64,000 nt of DNA from Alicyclobacillus acidocaldarius subsp. acidocaldarius Tc-4-1 (GCF_000219875.1 NC_017167.1:1158765-1222764), one strand, 5' to 3'; counted from the first letter of the stretch, positions 1 to 8,413 are shown. The notes: generated from the letters alone by a model not told the origin. A program made the numbers and translations.

Positions 1-54
1 AGAGACCTCACTGAACACCAAAAAACAACCCGCGTTGCGCGCCGTGGCGCCTTG

Positions 55-77
55 GTGTATCATGTGATTGAATACAC
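55..77. promoter_or_regulatory. Inverted repeat, candidate operator of the GntR/YtrA-type regulator
   Basis: GTGTAT and ATACAC form perfect 6-bp arms separated by 11 bases, about 30 bp upstream of the TTG start of the regulator. GntR-family proteins, including the YtrA subfamily, bind such palindromes as dimers and usually repress their own operon. Autoregulation is inferred. Confidence 0.4.
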
Positions 78-107
78 TTAACACAATAGCCGAGAGGGGG
101 CTGAACC

Positions 108-521
108 TTGACGCTCGATCCTCCATGGCATCCTCCCGCGTGGGAGCTCGATCCGTCCCAGCCCCTGTACGAACAAATTGCACACCGGATTCGAATCGAG
201 ATTGCCGCGGCCCGGCTGCCAAGCGGCACGCGCCTCCCGTCCGTTCGCGATCTCGCCGCGCATCTGCGCGTGACCCCGAACACCGTGATGCGCGCGTACG
301 CGGACCTCGAGCAGGACGGGCTGCTCGAGACGTTCCGTGGCCAAGGCACGTTTGTCGCGCGCGCGCGTGACGTGATCGAGCGCGCTCGCTGGCGCATCGC
401 GCGGCAGGCGTACGCGTATGTGCAGCGCGTCGCGGACGATCTCGGCATGACCGCCGAGGAGCTTCTGCAGCTCGGGGCAAGCCTGTCAGAGGGAGATGAT
501 GCTCATGCCAATGGCCGTTGA
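108..521 (+). CDS. GntR family transcriptional regulator, YtrA subfamily
   Basis: A 137-residue protein with an N-terminal GntR winged helix-turn-helix (about residues 15-85; motifs LYEQIAHRIR, LPSVRDLAAHLRV, GQGTFVA) and only a short C-terminal helical tail. That architecture marks the YtrA subfamily, which typically controls ABC exporter operons. The start is a TTG preceded by a purine-rich GAGAGGGGG site. The 3' end overlaps the following ABC ATPase gene by 26 bp, so the regulator very likely controls the two transporter genes next to it. The signal for the transporter cannot be read from the sequence. Confidence 0.88.
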   Translation: MTLDPPWHPPAWELDPSQPLYEQIAHRIRIEIAAARLPSGTRLPSVRDLAAHLRVTPNTVMRAYADLEQDGLLETFRGQGTFVARARDVIERARWRIARQAYAYVQRVADDLGMTAEELLQLGASLSEGDDAHANGR

Positions 522-1203
522 GTGCGACGGCGTCTCGTTTTCCATCGCCAATCGCCCGATTTTGCGCGGCGTCACGTGTTCCATCGCGCCAGGGGAAACC
601 GTGGGTCTGCTTGGGCCAAACGGCGCGGGCAAGACGACGTTGCTGCGGCTCATCGCAGGCATGCTCGTGCCCGAGTCCGGGCGGATTCGCGTCGTCGGCC
701 AGCCGCCAAGCTGGCGGACGCTCGTCCACACGGCGCTTTTGCCGGAGCGCGGTCACCTGCCCGGCTGGCTCACGGTCGGCGAGTGGTTTCAATACGCCCG
801 CCGGCTCTACCCGGACTGGAGCGAAGCGAGCGAGCATCAGCTCGTCGAGGATCTCGCCCTCCGCCTGGATCGCCCCATCTCGCGCCTTTCCCGCGGCGAG
901 GCGACGCGAGTGGGCCTCGTGACGTGTCTCGCGCGCCGCACCGAGGTGGTGCTTCTCGACGAGCCGTTCACCGGCATCGATCCCCTGGCGCGCGAAGTCA
1001 TCGCAACCGCCATCGTGCGCGAGTGCGCGAGCCTGGGCCGCACGGTCATCCTGGCGACGCACGACATCCGGGAGTGCGAGTCGCTGTTCGATCGCGTCCT
1101 CTTTCTGAAAGAAGGGGCCCTTGCGGCGGATGAATCGGCCGACGTCATTCGGATGCGCGGATTATCCGTCGCGGCGCGCTATCGGGAGGTGTTTGCGACG
1201 TGA
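496..1203 (+). CDS. ABC transporter ATP-binding protein
   Basis: A 235-residue ATPase subunit. Visible motifs are Walker A GPNGAGKTT (about residues 39-47), a signature LSRGEATR that departs from the usual LSGGQ, Walker B VVLLDEP and the H-loop ATHD. It should power the membrane protein encoded directly downstream, with which it overlaps (GTGA junction). The true start may be one of the in-frame ATGs at 505 or 511, which sit better behind the GAGGGAG site. With an upstream YtrA-type regulator, this looks like a bacitracin/acetoin-type or stress-related exporter, but the substrate is unknown. Confidence 0.9.
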   Translation: MMLMPMAVECDGVSFSIANRPILRGVTCSIAPGETVGLLGPNGAGKTTLLRLIAGMLVPESGRIRVVGQPPSWRTLVHTALLPERGHLPGWLTVGEWFQYARRLYPDWSEASEHQLVEDLALRLDRPISRLSRGEATRVGLVTCLARRTEVVLLDEPFTGIDPLAREVIATAIVRECASLGRTVILATHDIRECESLFDRVLFLKEGALAADESADVIRMRGLSVAARYREVFAT

Positions 1204-2723
1204 TGACTCGACATCCGTGGCTCGCCCTGTGGCCGTTCGAGTGGTCTCGCAGCAAGTGGGTCCACTTCCCCCTCAAAACGCGCGTCGCGGCTTTCGCGAT
1301 TGCGCTCGTCGTCTGCACCGCGGTGTCCTTTGTCATTTGCGGCGTGCAGTCGGTACCCCGCGATCGCGCCGGGCTCATCGCGCTATGCGTGTGGGGCGCG
1401 ATGGGGCTGTTTGTGCCGTCCCGTGACACGACGACAACCGGCCTACACGTGATGGCGCACTTGCCGTATCCGCGCCCGCTCATCCTCTGCGTGCGCATCG
1501 GTGTCGCGTACGCGCAGCTTATCCTCTGGCTTGCTGCGGGCGTCGTCGCTTTCGTTGGCGGCGCCGCGGCGCTGGGCTGGATGCACGGGCCCATGTTCCA
1601 CCAGGCGCTTGTCCTCGTCCTCGCTCTGGCCTTCGCGGACATCGGCTTTGCCTGCATCGCATCGGCGTCGGCCGCCGTCGCCGGATTGCGCTTGCGTGGG
1701 TTCGTTTCGAAACTCGATACCCTGCTGCTGGTGCTCGTGATAGTGATGCTGGACGATCTCGCCGCACCGGGGCCGCTATTGAGCGACCATGTGCTCTGGT
1801 ACCTCGTTGCTGCCCTGGATACAGCGTTCGGAATCTTCTGCGCGGCGGTTGGCGCGCGAAACTTTGCTCGCGGGGGATGGCTTTTGGCGGGAGATGACCC
1901 GCGCGATGTCGAAATGCAATCTACACAAACACCGCGGACCCGCGTTCAGGCGCCATCCATGGCGAAAACGGAGGCAGTTCGCGGCGGCACGTCGGCGGTC
2001 TGGCCCTTGGATGAATGGGTTCGTACGGCGTGGACCATTTTCCGCATGACCTACCGTCGTGGGCTGTGGGGGCAGCGCGCGCAGCGGAGACGGGCGCAGC
2101 GGGCAGCGGCGCTCTTCGTTCCTGGCTTGGTGCTTGTGGCGGTTGTGATCGTCGGTGGTTTGTCTCACAACCCACACGCCTTTTTGTTGACCCTCGACGC
2201 GGGACTCATCGCTGGGGCATGGTTTTGGTCTTGGATCTGTGGCTTTGCGGCTTCGGCGACCGTGGAGTATCTCGGCGATTGGCTCCGGGGCTGGCCGGTG
2301 CGCAAGGAGGGCGTGATCGCGGGGATTGGATTGGCGGAGAGCGTCAGCACGTGGCTTTGGTTAGGGGTTGGCGTGCTGGCCGGCACGGGGGTATGGCTAC
2401 ACGACGCCGCGCTGGGGCGCGCCGCGGCGGCGGATCTCGACCGACTTTGGCTCGCATGGGGCTTGGCGATGGTGCTCGGCACGTGGTACGCGATGTGGAC
2501 CGCCGCTTGGAGCCTGAGCGTGGGACGCGTGGGGTTGACAGCGGGCGCCCTGCCGCAATTCGCGGTGGTTGGGGCGTGGGCCGCGGAAGGCGGGCGGGTC
2601 GTCGCCTGGCTCGCCGCGGCAAACGCGCTGAAGCTACTTGGCATTGCGTTCGCCGTGGCGGCGGTCGCCGTCGCCACCGTCATGGCTCAGCTTCGCTATG
2701 CCGCAAGGCGCCTGTCGCTGTGA
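1200..2723 (+). CDS. ABC transporter membrane protein (permease)
   Basis: A 507-residue, very hydrophobic protein with roughly ten or more predicted membrane segments (for example around residues 25-45, 100-125, 130-160, 315-345, 385-410 and 470-500) and a charged cytoplasmic stretch near residues 230-270. It starts with GTG-ATG overlapping the stop of the ATPase gene. No family-defining motif was recognised beyond the gene context of regulator, ATPase and permease. It is longer than typical YtrC/D-like permeases, so it may combine two permease halves. Confidence 0.8.
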   Translation: MMTRHPWLALWPFEWSRSKWVHFPLKTRVAAFAIALVVCTAVSFVICGVQSVPRDRAGLIALCVWGAMGLFVPSRDTTTTGLHVMAHLPYPRPLILCVRIGVAYAQLILWLAAGVVAFVGGAAALGWMHGPMFHQALVLVLALAFADIGFACIASASAAVAGLRLRGFVSKLDTLLLVLVIVMLDDLAAPGPLLSDHVLWYLVAALDTAFGIFCAAVGARNFARGGWLLAGDDPRDVEMQSTQTPRTRVQAPSMAKTEAVRGGTSAVWPLDEWVRTAWTIFRMTYRRGLWGQRAQRRRAQRAAALFVPGLVLVAVVIVGGLSHNPHAFLLTLDAGLIAGAWFWSWICGFAASATVEYLGDWLRGWPVRKEGVIAGIGLAESVSTWLWLGVGVLAGTGVWLHDAALGRAAAADLDRLWLAWGLAMVLGTWYAMWTAAWSLSVGRVGLTAGALPQFAVVGAWAAEGGRVVAWLAAANALKLLGIAFAVAAVAVATVMAQLRYAARRLSL

Positions 2724-2732
2724 GGTGTGTAG

Positions 2733-3739
2733 ATTGCTTGCACGACTGGATGCGCGGCGGGATGGTACTTCGTCCAGATTGCCAGCGCGTATGGCCCTTC
2801 GGCCGTCATCGCGGGGCTCGCGCCAAGCGGGAACCGGGTCAAGCTCTGGGTGCGCGCCGATTCCATCATGGGCGAACGGGTGGTGCCTGCGAAGAGGTGG
2901 GACGTCGCTTGGTTCACGCCGGCGACGGATAGGCTTGCCCGGGCAGGGACCGTTGCCGCCGGGTTGGCGACTGGGTTTGGGTGGCGCTGAAGGGCCCGCA
3001 GTTCCCGCCGTTTACGGCGCAGGAGGTGCCAGGCCCTTGGGGATTTCGCAGGTGGGATTGCTTGGTGGCGTTCAACGTGCAGACCGGACAGGCGGTGCAG
3101 TACGACGTTCCGCCAAGCTCCTCGGATGACGCGTTTGTCGACATGGTCACGCCGAATGCCGTGGTGCCGACCCTCGCGGTCGCAGGAAGCGAGGTATAGG
3201 TCGCTGTAGGCGAGTGGATCGGCCGTTGTCCCGCGGAGCCCGAGGTGGCCGCTCAAGCGACGGTGGTGAAGGCGCAAAGCGCTGTCCTCTGCGGGCCGAC
3301 GTCAGCCTACGTCGCGTCCGCGGGTCAAGCGGCGCTCGGCGCGCTTGAGCGCGAGGAACACCTTGCGGCGCAGTCGCTCGCAAGCTACAGGAACAGCCTC
3401 ATGGGCGCGCAGGTCCCGGGCGATCCCCCGTTCAAAGCGTTCACGTCCGGTTCCATCCACGCGTGGAATCTGGATCCGGTGCTCATGAATCACGGCACGC
3501 TGTCGAACGACATGTTGTGGGCGATGACGTTTCCGTATCCGTCGGGTTCCGAGGCCGCCAAGGAGCGCGCGGCCATCGAGGCGTCGCTGCGGGCGATGAT
3601 CAACTCTCCCCTCAACGTGGACGCCATAGGCATGATCCCGAAGTCGGCAAAGGCCGTGCTGGCGCAATTCCACGGCCATCCGCCGATTGCGTTGCCGGGG
3701 TTTGTGGTGCGCAAAGACGCGCACTGGCCCAAGGGCTGA
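2733..3739 (+). pseudogene. Decayed gene for an exported protein of unknown family
   Basis: A coding-like frame runs from about 2733 (residues IACTTGCAAGWYFVQIASAYGP, resembling the end of a signal peptide) to about 2955. It then continues one frame lower (RVGDWVWVALKGPQFPPF) to 3739, crossing an in-frame TAG at 3197-3199. The frame change fits a one-base deletion in the GCCGCCGGG stretch at 2955-2963. The N-terminus has no start codon, because an in-frame TAG lies at 2730. About 335 codons remain. The text AFNVQTGQAVQYDV suggests beta-propeller-like repeats, but no family is claimed. One indel, one nonsense codon and a missing start make it a probable pseudogene. Confidence 0.6.
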
Positions 3740-3795
3740 GGTGGGCGCTTCTCATTGCAGGGGACAGGCGGGAGCTCGCGGTGAGATGAAGCCGC

Positions 3796-3824
3796 TTGCT
3801 TCCGCTTCTGTCCTGTCGTATACT
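3796..3824 (+). promoter_or_regulatory. Putative sigma-A promoter of the rhodanese-thioredoxin operon
   Basis: TTGCTT (3796-3801) and TATACT (3819-3824) are separated by exactly 17 bp, about 50 bp upstream of the rhodanese start. The -10 box is strong and the -35 is weak. The palindrome at 3825-3840 begins directly after the -10. Confidence 0.5.
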
Positions 3825-3840
3825 ATACCCAGTAAGGTAT
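3825..3840. promoter_or_regulatory. CsoR/CstR-like palindromic operator
   Basis: ATACC-N6-GGTAT lies across the expected transcription start of the rhodanese operon. CsoR-family repressors (copper-sensing CsoR, persulfide-sensing CstR) recognise ATACC..GGTAT-type sites, and CstR typically controls rhodanese genes. No CsoR-family gene is in the window, so the regulator is inferred. Confidence 0.4.
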
Positions 3841-3872
3841 TAAGGTGAACCTACGAGGAGTGAGATATCTCG

Positions 3873-4259
3873 ATGTCGTGGATTTGGATCATTGCGGTCA
3901 TGGCCATCGTGGGCCTGTGGGCTTGGCGCTCATTACCGGCCAAGGGCGTTCGGCCGATCTCGGCAGAGGAGTTGAAAAATCTCCTGAGAGACAAAAGGTC
4001 AGGCGCGCAGCTCGTCGATGTGCGGGAGCCTTCGGAATTTCGGGGCGGTCACATTCAGGGGTTCAAGAACATTCCACTCGGCGAGTTGCCGAATCGAAGC
4101 GCGGAATTGGACAAGGATAAACCCGTGATCGTCATGTGCCGCTCCGGTGCGCGCAGCGCTCGCGCGGCCAAGTGGCTCGCACGCCACGGTTTTCGGGACG
4201 TGCGCAATCTCACGGGCGGGATCATGGCCTGGAATGCGGCGAAGCGGCGCTCGTCCTGA
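3873..4259 (+). CDS. Membrane-anchored rhodanese (sulfurtransferase)
   Basis: A 128-residue protein. Residues 2-19 form one hydrophobic membrane anchor (WIWIIAVMAIVGLWAW) and residues about 28-125 a single rhodanese domain with the persulfide-carrying Cys89 in the loop CRSGARS. DVREPSEF and the GGIMAW end motif are typical of the family. It would move sulfane sulfur at the cytoplasmic face of the membrane. The gene leads a cluster with thioredoxin and DUF302, suggesting persulfide handling or cysteine persulfide reduction. The GAGGAG ribosome site is about 13 bases from ATG, longer than usual. Confidence 0.9.
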   Translation: MSWIWIIAVMAIVGLWAWRSLPAKGVRPISAEELKNLLRDKRSGAQLVDVREPSEFRGGHIQGFKNIPLGELPNRSAELDKDKPVIVMCRSGARSARAAKWLARHGFRDVRNLTGGIMAWNAAKRRSS

Positions 4260-4295
4260 CGAGGCAGCCGCTTCGAGAAAGGCGGAGATGTTGCC

Positions 4296-4637
4296 ATGGC
4301 CACGTTGACACTGTCTGAGGCGTCCTTCACCGCGCTCCTTCGCGACGCCGCGAAACCCGTCCTCGTGGACTTCTGGGCGTCGTGGTGTGCACCATGTCGG
4401 CTTATGGCGCCCGTGATTGAGGCGGTGGCGCGCCAGTTCGAAGGAGAGCTGATTGTGGGCAAACTGAATGTGGATGATCATCCGCGCGTCGCGCAGGCGT
4501 ACGGGGTGATGAGCATCCCGACGCTGATAGGATTTCGCGAGGGACTGCCGGTGATGCGGCTTCAGGGGCTGGCGCCGAAACACGTTGTGCTCCAAGCTCT
4601 GGAGTCCGTATGGAACGACGGGAGGGATGGAGAATGA
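4296..4637 (+). CDS. Thioredoxin
   Basis: A 113-residue thioredoxin fold with the redox motif WCAPC at residues 30-34 (commonly WCGPC) and the cis-proline segment SIPTLIGF. GGAG lies 8 bases before the ATG. It follows the rhodanese by 36 bp, and its stop overlaps the next gene's start (ATGA). In this context it most likely reduces the rhodanese persulfide or oxidised thiols made during sulfur transfer. It may be an accessory thioredoxin rather than the housekeeping TrxA. Confidence 0.9.
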   Translation: MATLTLSEASFTALLRDAAKPVLVDFWASWCAPCRLMAPVIEAVARQFEGELIVGKLNVDDHPRVAQAYGVMSIPTLIGFREGLPVMRLQGLAPKHVVLQALESVWNDGRDGE

Positions 4638-5032
4638 CCGAAACCTGGGCTCGCGTTTATGATTCGCCGCATTCAGTGGACGAGACGGTCGAGCGGGTCA
4701 CCGCGGCGCTGAAGGAGCGGCAGTTCGGCGTTCTGTGGCAAATGGACGTACCTGAGACGCTTCGCGCCAAGGGCATGCCGTTTTCGACCCCGTACCGAAT
4801 TCTCGAGGTGTGTAACCCCCAGGCCGCAAACGAGGTCTTGTCGCAAAACCTTCAGGTCGGGTATTTTCTCCCCTGCAAAGTCGTGGTGTACCAGGACGGT
4901 GAGCGCACGAAGGTGGCGTTTCCAAGGCCGACGTCGCTCATCGGCTGGATTGGCGATTCCGCCCTGGATCCCGTTGCAGCGCGCGTCGAGGGTGCGCTGG
5001 AAAGCGCCATCGCTGAGGCCACGGGCGACTGA
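4634..5032 (+). CDS. DUF302 family protein
   Basis: A 132-residue DUF302 protein (features: TVERVTAALKERQFGVLWQMD, RILEVCNPQAA, LLPC-like FLPCKVVVYQ). The start chosen is the ATG at 4634, which overlaps the thioredoxin stop and has GGAGGG upstream. An in-frame ATG at 4610 is also open. The biochemical role of DUF302 is not established. Members are often found near sulfur and redox genes, as here. The conserved FLPC cysteine could bind a persulfide or ligand, which is inference only. Confidence 0.8.
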   Translation: MTETWARVYDSPHSVDETVERVTAALKERQFGVLWQMDVPETLRAKGMPFSTPYRILEVCNPQAANEVLSQNLQVGYFLPCKVVVYQDGERTKVAFPRPTSLIGWIGDSALDPVAARVEGALESAIAEATGD

Positions 5033-5131
5033 AGTCGGGCGCATGTGGCAGGAATGTGAGCCGCTCTGGCGAAGCGATTCAACATCGCTTCCCAGAAGCG
5101 GCATTTTGTTAGGCGATGGAGGCGGTCGGAC

Positions 5132-5887
5132 GTGATCGTCGTGGACGAGGGAGACGCGTTTCGGATGGTTGCGCAGTACGATCACAGCCTGCACGCGGGC
5201 GAAATGGGCGCGTGGTTGCGGGATGAAGCGTTTTCGACCCTCGATCGGCGGACCTCGGTCCTCACGGGTGTTGCAGAGCACGACTTGGCCTGGCAGGGGA
5301 TGGACAAGGTGCCCATGTGGAATGACGCCGGCAGGAAGCCGTACTCGTTTCTCGATCTGCCCGATTCTTGGAAACTGGCTCATTATCACTGCGGGGTCGA
5401 CGAACTCGAGGCTCGAGATCCGTACGCTGGTCTCCTCGCAAGTCGGCATTACACGGCCTTCTTCGAGCATGCCACGGATTCGGACGCGCTGACGTTCCTC
5501 GCGCGGGAGCGGTCGCGCCAATCACGCCTCATGGCGGATCTCGGCGTAGCGGAGCAAGATGTGAACCGCGATGTGCGCGTGGTCCAGTTTCTCGATAAAC
5601 TATCCTTGTACGTGTGCCTGAGCGATCCGCGTTCCGGCCAGGGCCCTGATGTCCCGTGGCTTCAGCGTCCCTTCCCAGAGCTGGAGCTGGCCGTGGGCGA
5701 ACCCGTTGAGATTCATTGGCAGGGGCCCGGCCGAGTCGGATTGAAACCGTTTCCTTTTCGTGCCGCGTTCGCGTGCGACGTCCTGGTGCGAAGGGTGGAC
5801 AAACGCCGCATCGCGGCGGTCGGGATCGCCACTGCTTATCAGGAGGCACCTGTCGAGCGAGAGCGCGTGACCATGGCGCCCGCGTAA
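5132..5887 (+). CDS. DUF3891 family protein
   Basis: A 251-residue protein matching DUF3891 (start MIVVDEGDAFRMVAQYDHSLHAGEMG, then EHDLAWQGMD and HYTAFFEHA, histidine and aspartate-rich motifs that suggest a metal-binding HD-like helical core). The GTG start has GGAGG 9 bases upstream. Function is unknown. It lies 100 bp after the DUF302 gene, on the same strand, and may be cotranscribed with it. Confidence 0.75.
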   Translation: MIVVDEGDAFRMVAQYDHSLHAGEMGAWLRDEAFSTLDRRTSVLTGVAEHDLAWQGMDKVPMWNDAGRKPYSFLDLPDSWKLAHYHCGVDELEARDPYAGLLASRHYTAFFEHATDSDALTFLARERSRQSRLMADLGVAEQDVNRDVRVVQFLDKLSLYVCLSDPRSGQGPDVPWLQRPFPELELAVGEPVEIHWQGPGRVGLKPFPFRAAFACDVLVRRVDKRRIAAVGIATAYQEAPVERERVTMAPA

Positions 5888-5926
5888 GGAAAACGGCAGG
5901 CGCCAGCCAAGGGAAGGGTGGAGAAG

Positions 5927-6817
5927 ATGCCATTTCGGAACATCACGGTCGCGGGCGGCGGCGTGCTGGGGAGCCAAATCGCGTACCAAACGGCGTTTCA
6001 CGGTTTTCCGGTCGTCGTCTACGACGTTTCGGACGAGGCGCTCGCCAAGGTGCGGGAACGCCTCGAGAAACTGAAACCGAACTACATGCGGGATCTGCAG
6101 GCGTCGAAGGAGCAGGTCGATGCGGCGATGGACAGGATACGCCTGACGGCCGATCTCGCCGGCGCCGTGCGCGAGGCGGACTTGGTGATTGAGGCGGTGC
6201 CCGAGATCCCGGAGGTCAAGCGGGAGTTTTACGAGCGGCTGGGCAAGGTCGCGCCGGCGCATACGGTATTCGCTACCAATTCGTCGACGCTCCTTCCGAG
6301 CCAGTTTGCGGAGGCCACGGGGCGGCCGGAGAAGTTTCTCGCGCTGCACTTTGCGAATTCCATTTGGCGGCACAACACGGCGGAGGTCATGCGCCACCCG
6401 GGGACCGACGAGCAAGTGTTTCGGGACGTGATCGAGTTCGCGCGAGCCATCGGTATGGTGCCGCTGCCGCTGCACAAAGAGCAGCCAGGGTACATTCTCA
6501 ATTCGCTGTTGGTGCCTTTTTTGGAGGCTGCTCAGATGTTGTGGGTGAACGAGGTCGCGGATCCGGAGACCATCGACAAGACGTGGATGATTGCGACGGG
6601 CGCGAAGGAAGGGCCGTTCGCCATTCTAGATACGGTTGGCATTCGGACGGCGTACAACATCGCGTCCGGCAAGGCGAAGGCGGGGAACGAAGCCTATGGC
6701 AAACTGGCCGAGAAGCTCAAAGCGATGATCGATGAGGGCAAGCTCGGCCGCGAGTCCGGGGAGGGTTTTTACCGCTATCCGCATCCGCGGTTCAAGCAGC
6801 CTGATTTTCTCCAATAG
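5927..6817 (+). CDS. 3-hydroxyacyl-CoA (3-hydroxybutyryl-CoA) dehydrogenase
   Basis: A 296-residue NAD-dependent dehydrogenase. The Rossmann motif VAGGGVLGSQIAYQ is at the N-terminus, followed by DVSDEA for the NAD ribose. The catalytic dyad region is recognisable (LALHFANSIW and the NPIP-equivalent, with H and N positions), and the C-terminal helical domain is present. It oxidises 3-hydroxyacyl-CoA to 3-ketoacyl-CoA in fatty acid or butanoate metabolism. The start is the ATG at 5927 behind GGGTGGAG. HFANSIWRHNTAEV replaces the usual HFFNPVPVMKLVEV, so the substrate may differ from classical 3-hydroxybutyryl-CoA dehydrogenases. Confidence 0.85.
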   Translation: MPFRNITVAGGGVLGSQIAYQTAFHGFPVVVYDVSDEALAKVRERLEKLKPNYMRDLQASKEQVDAAMDRIRLTADLAGAVREADLVIEAVPEIPEVKREFYERLGKVAPAHTVFATNSSTLLPSQFAEATGRPEKFLALHFANSIWRHNTAEVMRHPGTDEQVFRDVIEFARAIGMVPLPLHKEQPGYILNSLLVPFLEAAQMLWVNEVADPETIDKTWMIATGAKEGPFAILDTVGIRTAYNIASGKAKAGNEAYGKLAEKLKAMIDEGKLGRESGEGFYRYPHPRFKQPDFLQ

Positions 6818-6834
6818 TCCTTGCGTACCATCAA

Positions 6835-6860
6835 GAGAGGCCCGCGCATGCGAGCCTCTC
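6835..6860. terminator. Hairpin between convergent genes
   Basis: GAGAGGC and GCCTCTC form a perfect 7-bp stem with a 12-base loop, between the ends of the dehydrogenase (+) and wrbA (-) genes. There is no T-run, so it is at best a weak bidirectional terminator. Confidence 0.35.
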
Positions 6861-6861
6861 C

Positions 6862-7481
6862 TCAGACTGTCACAGCTTGGCCCTCTTTGATCCACGACGC
6901 GACGGTCACCGTACGACGAGCCTGATGTCGAATCGCGTCCTGTGTTCCTTGGGGAATCTCGCCGTTTTCCGACACGGTCACGCTCGTACCGTACGGGTTT
7001 CCGCCCGAAGCGTACGCGGACGCGTCCGTAAATCCCGGTGCGGCGATGATGGCGCCCAGTGGTACATCGAGGTATACAGGGAGAGAATGGTCGCTTCCTG
7101 ACCTCCGTGTGGATTCTGCGCGCTCGACATGGCGCTCACGACCTTGTTTGCGGTCTGTCCTTTCGCCCAAAGGGGCCCAAGGGTATCCAGGAATTGTTTC
7201 ATCTGAGACGGGATGTTGCCGAATCGGCTTGGAACGCTGAAAATGATGGCGTCCGCCCATGCCACGTCATCCGGCGTCGCCACAGGAATGTGCGCCGTGG
7301 CTTCGACGTGCGCCTTCCATGCCGGAGACGATTCAATCACGTCTCTCGGGGCGAGCTCCGCAACTTTTCGCACCCGCACTTCGGCGCCCAGTTCGCGGGC
7401 GGCCTCCGCGGCGATTTGCGCCATTCGATAGTTGGTCCCCGTTGCACTATAGTAAAGGATAGTCAAACGGACGTTGCGCAT
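6862..7481 (-). pseudogene. wrbA: NAD(P)H:quinone oxidoreductase WrbA, frameshifted
   Basis: The N-terminal 145 codons (start ATG at 7481, GGAGGAGAGG upstream) read as WrbA flavodoxin-like protein: [21 protein letters not shown] binds the FMN phosphate, then SVPSRFGN and LYTSMYHW. The frame is lost right after HW. The C-terminal part ([28 protein letters not shown]) continues in another frame to 6862. Adding one G in the TGGGCGCC stretch near 7050 restores a normal ~206-residue protein. This is either a pseudogene or a base-call error. WrbA reduces quinones by two electrons. Confidence 0.8.
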
Positions 7482-7517
7482 TGCCTCTCCTCCACTCCAT
7501 TCTTTGATTGATTCATA

Positions 7518-7536
7518 CACTTACCATTCGTAAGTG
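7518..7536. promoter_or_regulatory. Perfect palindrome upstream of wrbA
   Basis: CACTTAC-N5-GTAAGTG lies in the divergent region between wrbA (-) and the GntR/FCD gene (+), about 40 bp upstream of the wrbA start. Its geometry resembles operators of quinone-sensing HxlR/MarR-type repressors (YodB-like), which often control wrbA-type genes. The regulator is not identified here. Confidence 0.45.
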
Positions 7537-7609
7537 CATGCGTGGTTCATCATAGGGTCTCGACGCGGCGGCTGTCAACTGTCTGAAGGGTTCGAAAGGA
7601 GGCGGTCCT

Positions 7610-8308
7610 TTGGAGCGGCTCAGCGGAAACGAACCGAAGCTCGGAGACACTATCGCCGACGTGCTACGCAGGGAAATTGTGTGGGGCGAATGGCCCTCGG
7701 GGCACGTATTTAGCGAAAATGCGTTGGCGCGCCGCTTTGGCACCAGCCGCTCGCCTGTGCGCGAGGCCCTTCGGCAGTTGGCACACGAGGGACTGATTTC
7801 ACTCGGTCGAAATGGCGCGCGCGTGTTGGGTCTGGACCTCAGGGACGCCTTGGAACTGTATGATGTCAGAAGTCTGATTGAGCAATTTATCGCGTCGCGG
7901 GTATGTGAACAGCCGCGCGCTGACCGGGAGTCGCTCGTCCATACCCTTTCGACGCTCGTGTGTGCCATGGAAGAGGCCGTCTCCCGAAGGGACTGGCAGG
8001 CCTTTTCCGAACTCGACCTCGCCTACCACGACGCGATTGTGCGCACGGCAAATCATCGTCGCCTCCTGCGTATCTGGGAGGAGATGCGTAGCCTCGTTCA
8101 GCTCACGCTCGCGCTCGTCATGCGCAAGCGGATGCAGCGCGGACACGCAGACTTGCGAGGCGCGCTTGCGCAGCATCGAACTCTCGCCGAGGCTATCCTC
8201 GCTGGCGACGCAGCGTGGGTGCGATGTGTGATGCAATCGCATGTGGAAGAGACCCGCAAGTTGCTCGAGGAGGGATTGCGCGCGGATTCTGCCGGCGGAG
8301 AGCGCTGA
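7610..8308 (+). CDS. GntR family transcriptional regulator, FCD domain
   Basis: A 232-residue protein with a GntR winged helix (about residues 10-75; FSENALARRFGTSRSPVREALRQLAHEGLI) and a C-terminal all-helical FCD ligand-binding domain (about 85-215) whose D/H/H positions (for example DLAYHDAIV) bind a metal and an organic acid in this family. TTG start, AAAGGAGG upstream. It is transcribed away from wrbA and converges on the acetate transporter. The target operon and ligand are unknown. FadR/LldR-like control of carbon metabolism is the general role. Confidence 0.9.
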   Translation: MERLSGNEPKLGDTIADVLRREIVWGEWPSGHVFSENALARRFGTSRSPVREALRQLAHEGLISLGRNGARVLGLDLRDALELYDVRSLIEQFIASRVCEQPRADRESLVHTLSTLVCAMEEAVSRRDWQAFSELDLAYHDAIVRTANHRRLLRIWEEMRSLVQLTLALVMRKRMQRGHADLRGALAQHRTLAEAILAGDAAWVRCVMQSHVEETRKLLEEGLRADSAGGER

Positions 8309-8333
8309 CTTCGAAAGGAAGGCGGCAACAAGC

Positions 8334-8360
8334 AAAGGCGGCCTGGCAAGGGCCGCCTTT
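8334..8360. terminator. Strong hairpin between convergent genes
   Basis: AAAGGCGGCC and GGCCGCCTTT form a perfect 10-bp stem with loop TGGCAAG. The A and T tails let it act on both strands, ending the GntR gene (+) and the acetate transporter gene (-). Confidence 0.75.
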
Positions 8361-8413
8361 GATGCAAGGAAGTCTTCGTCCACACGCAAACAAGCGTTTT
8401 TTCAAGAAGAGGA

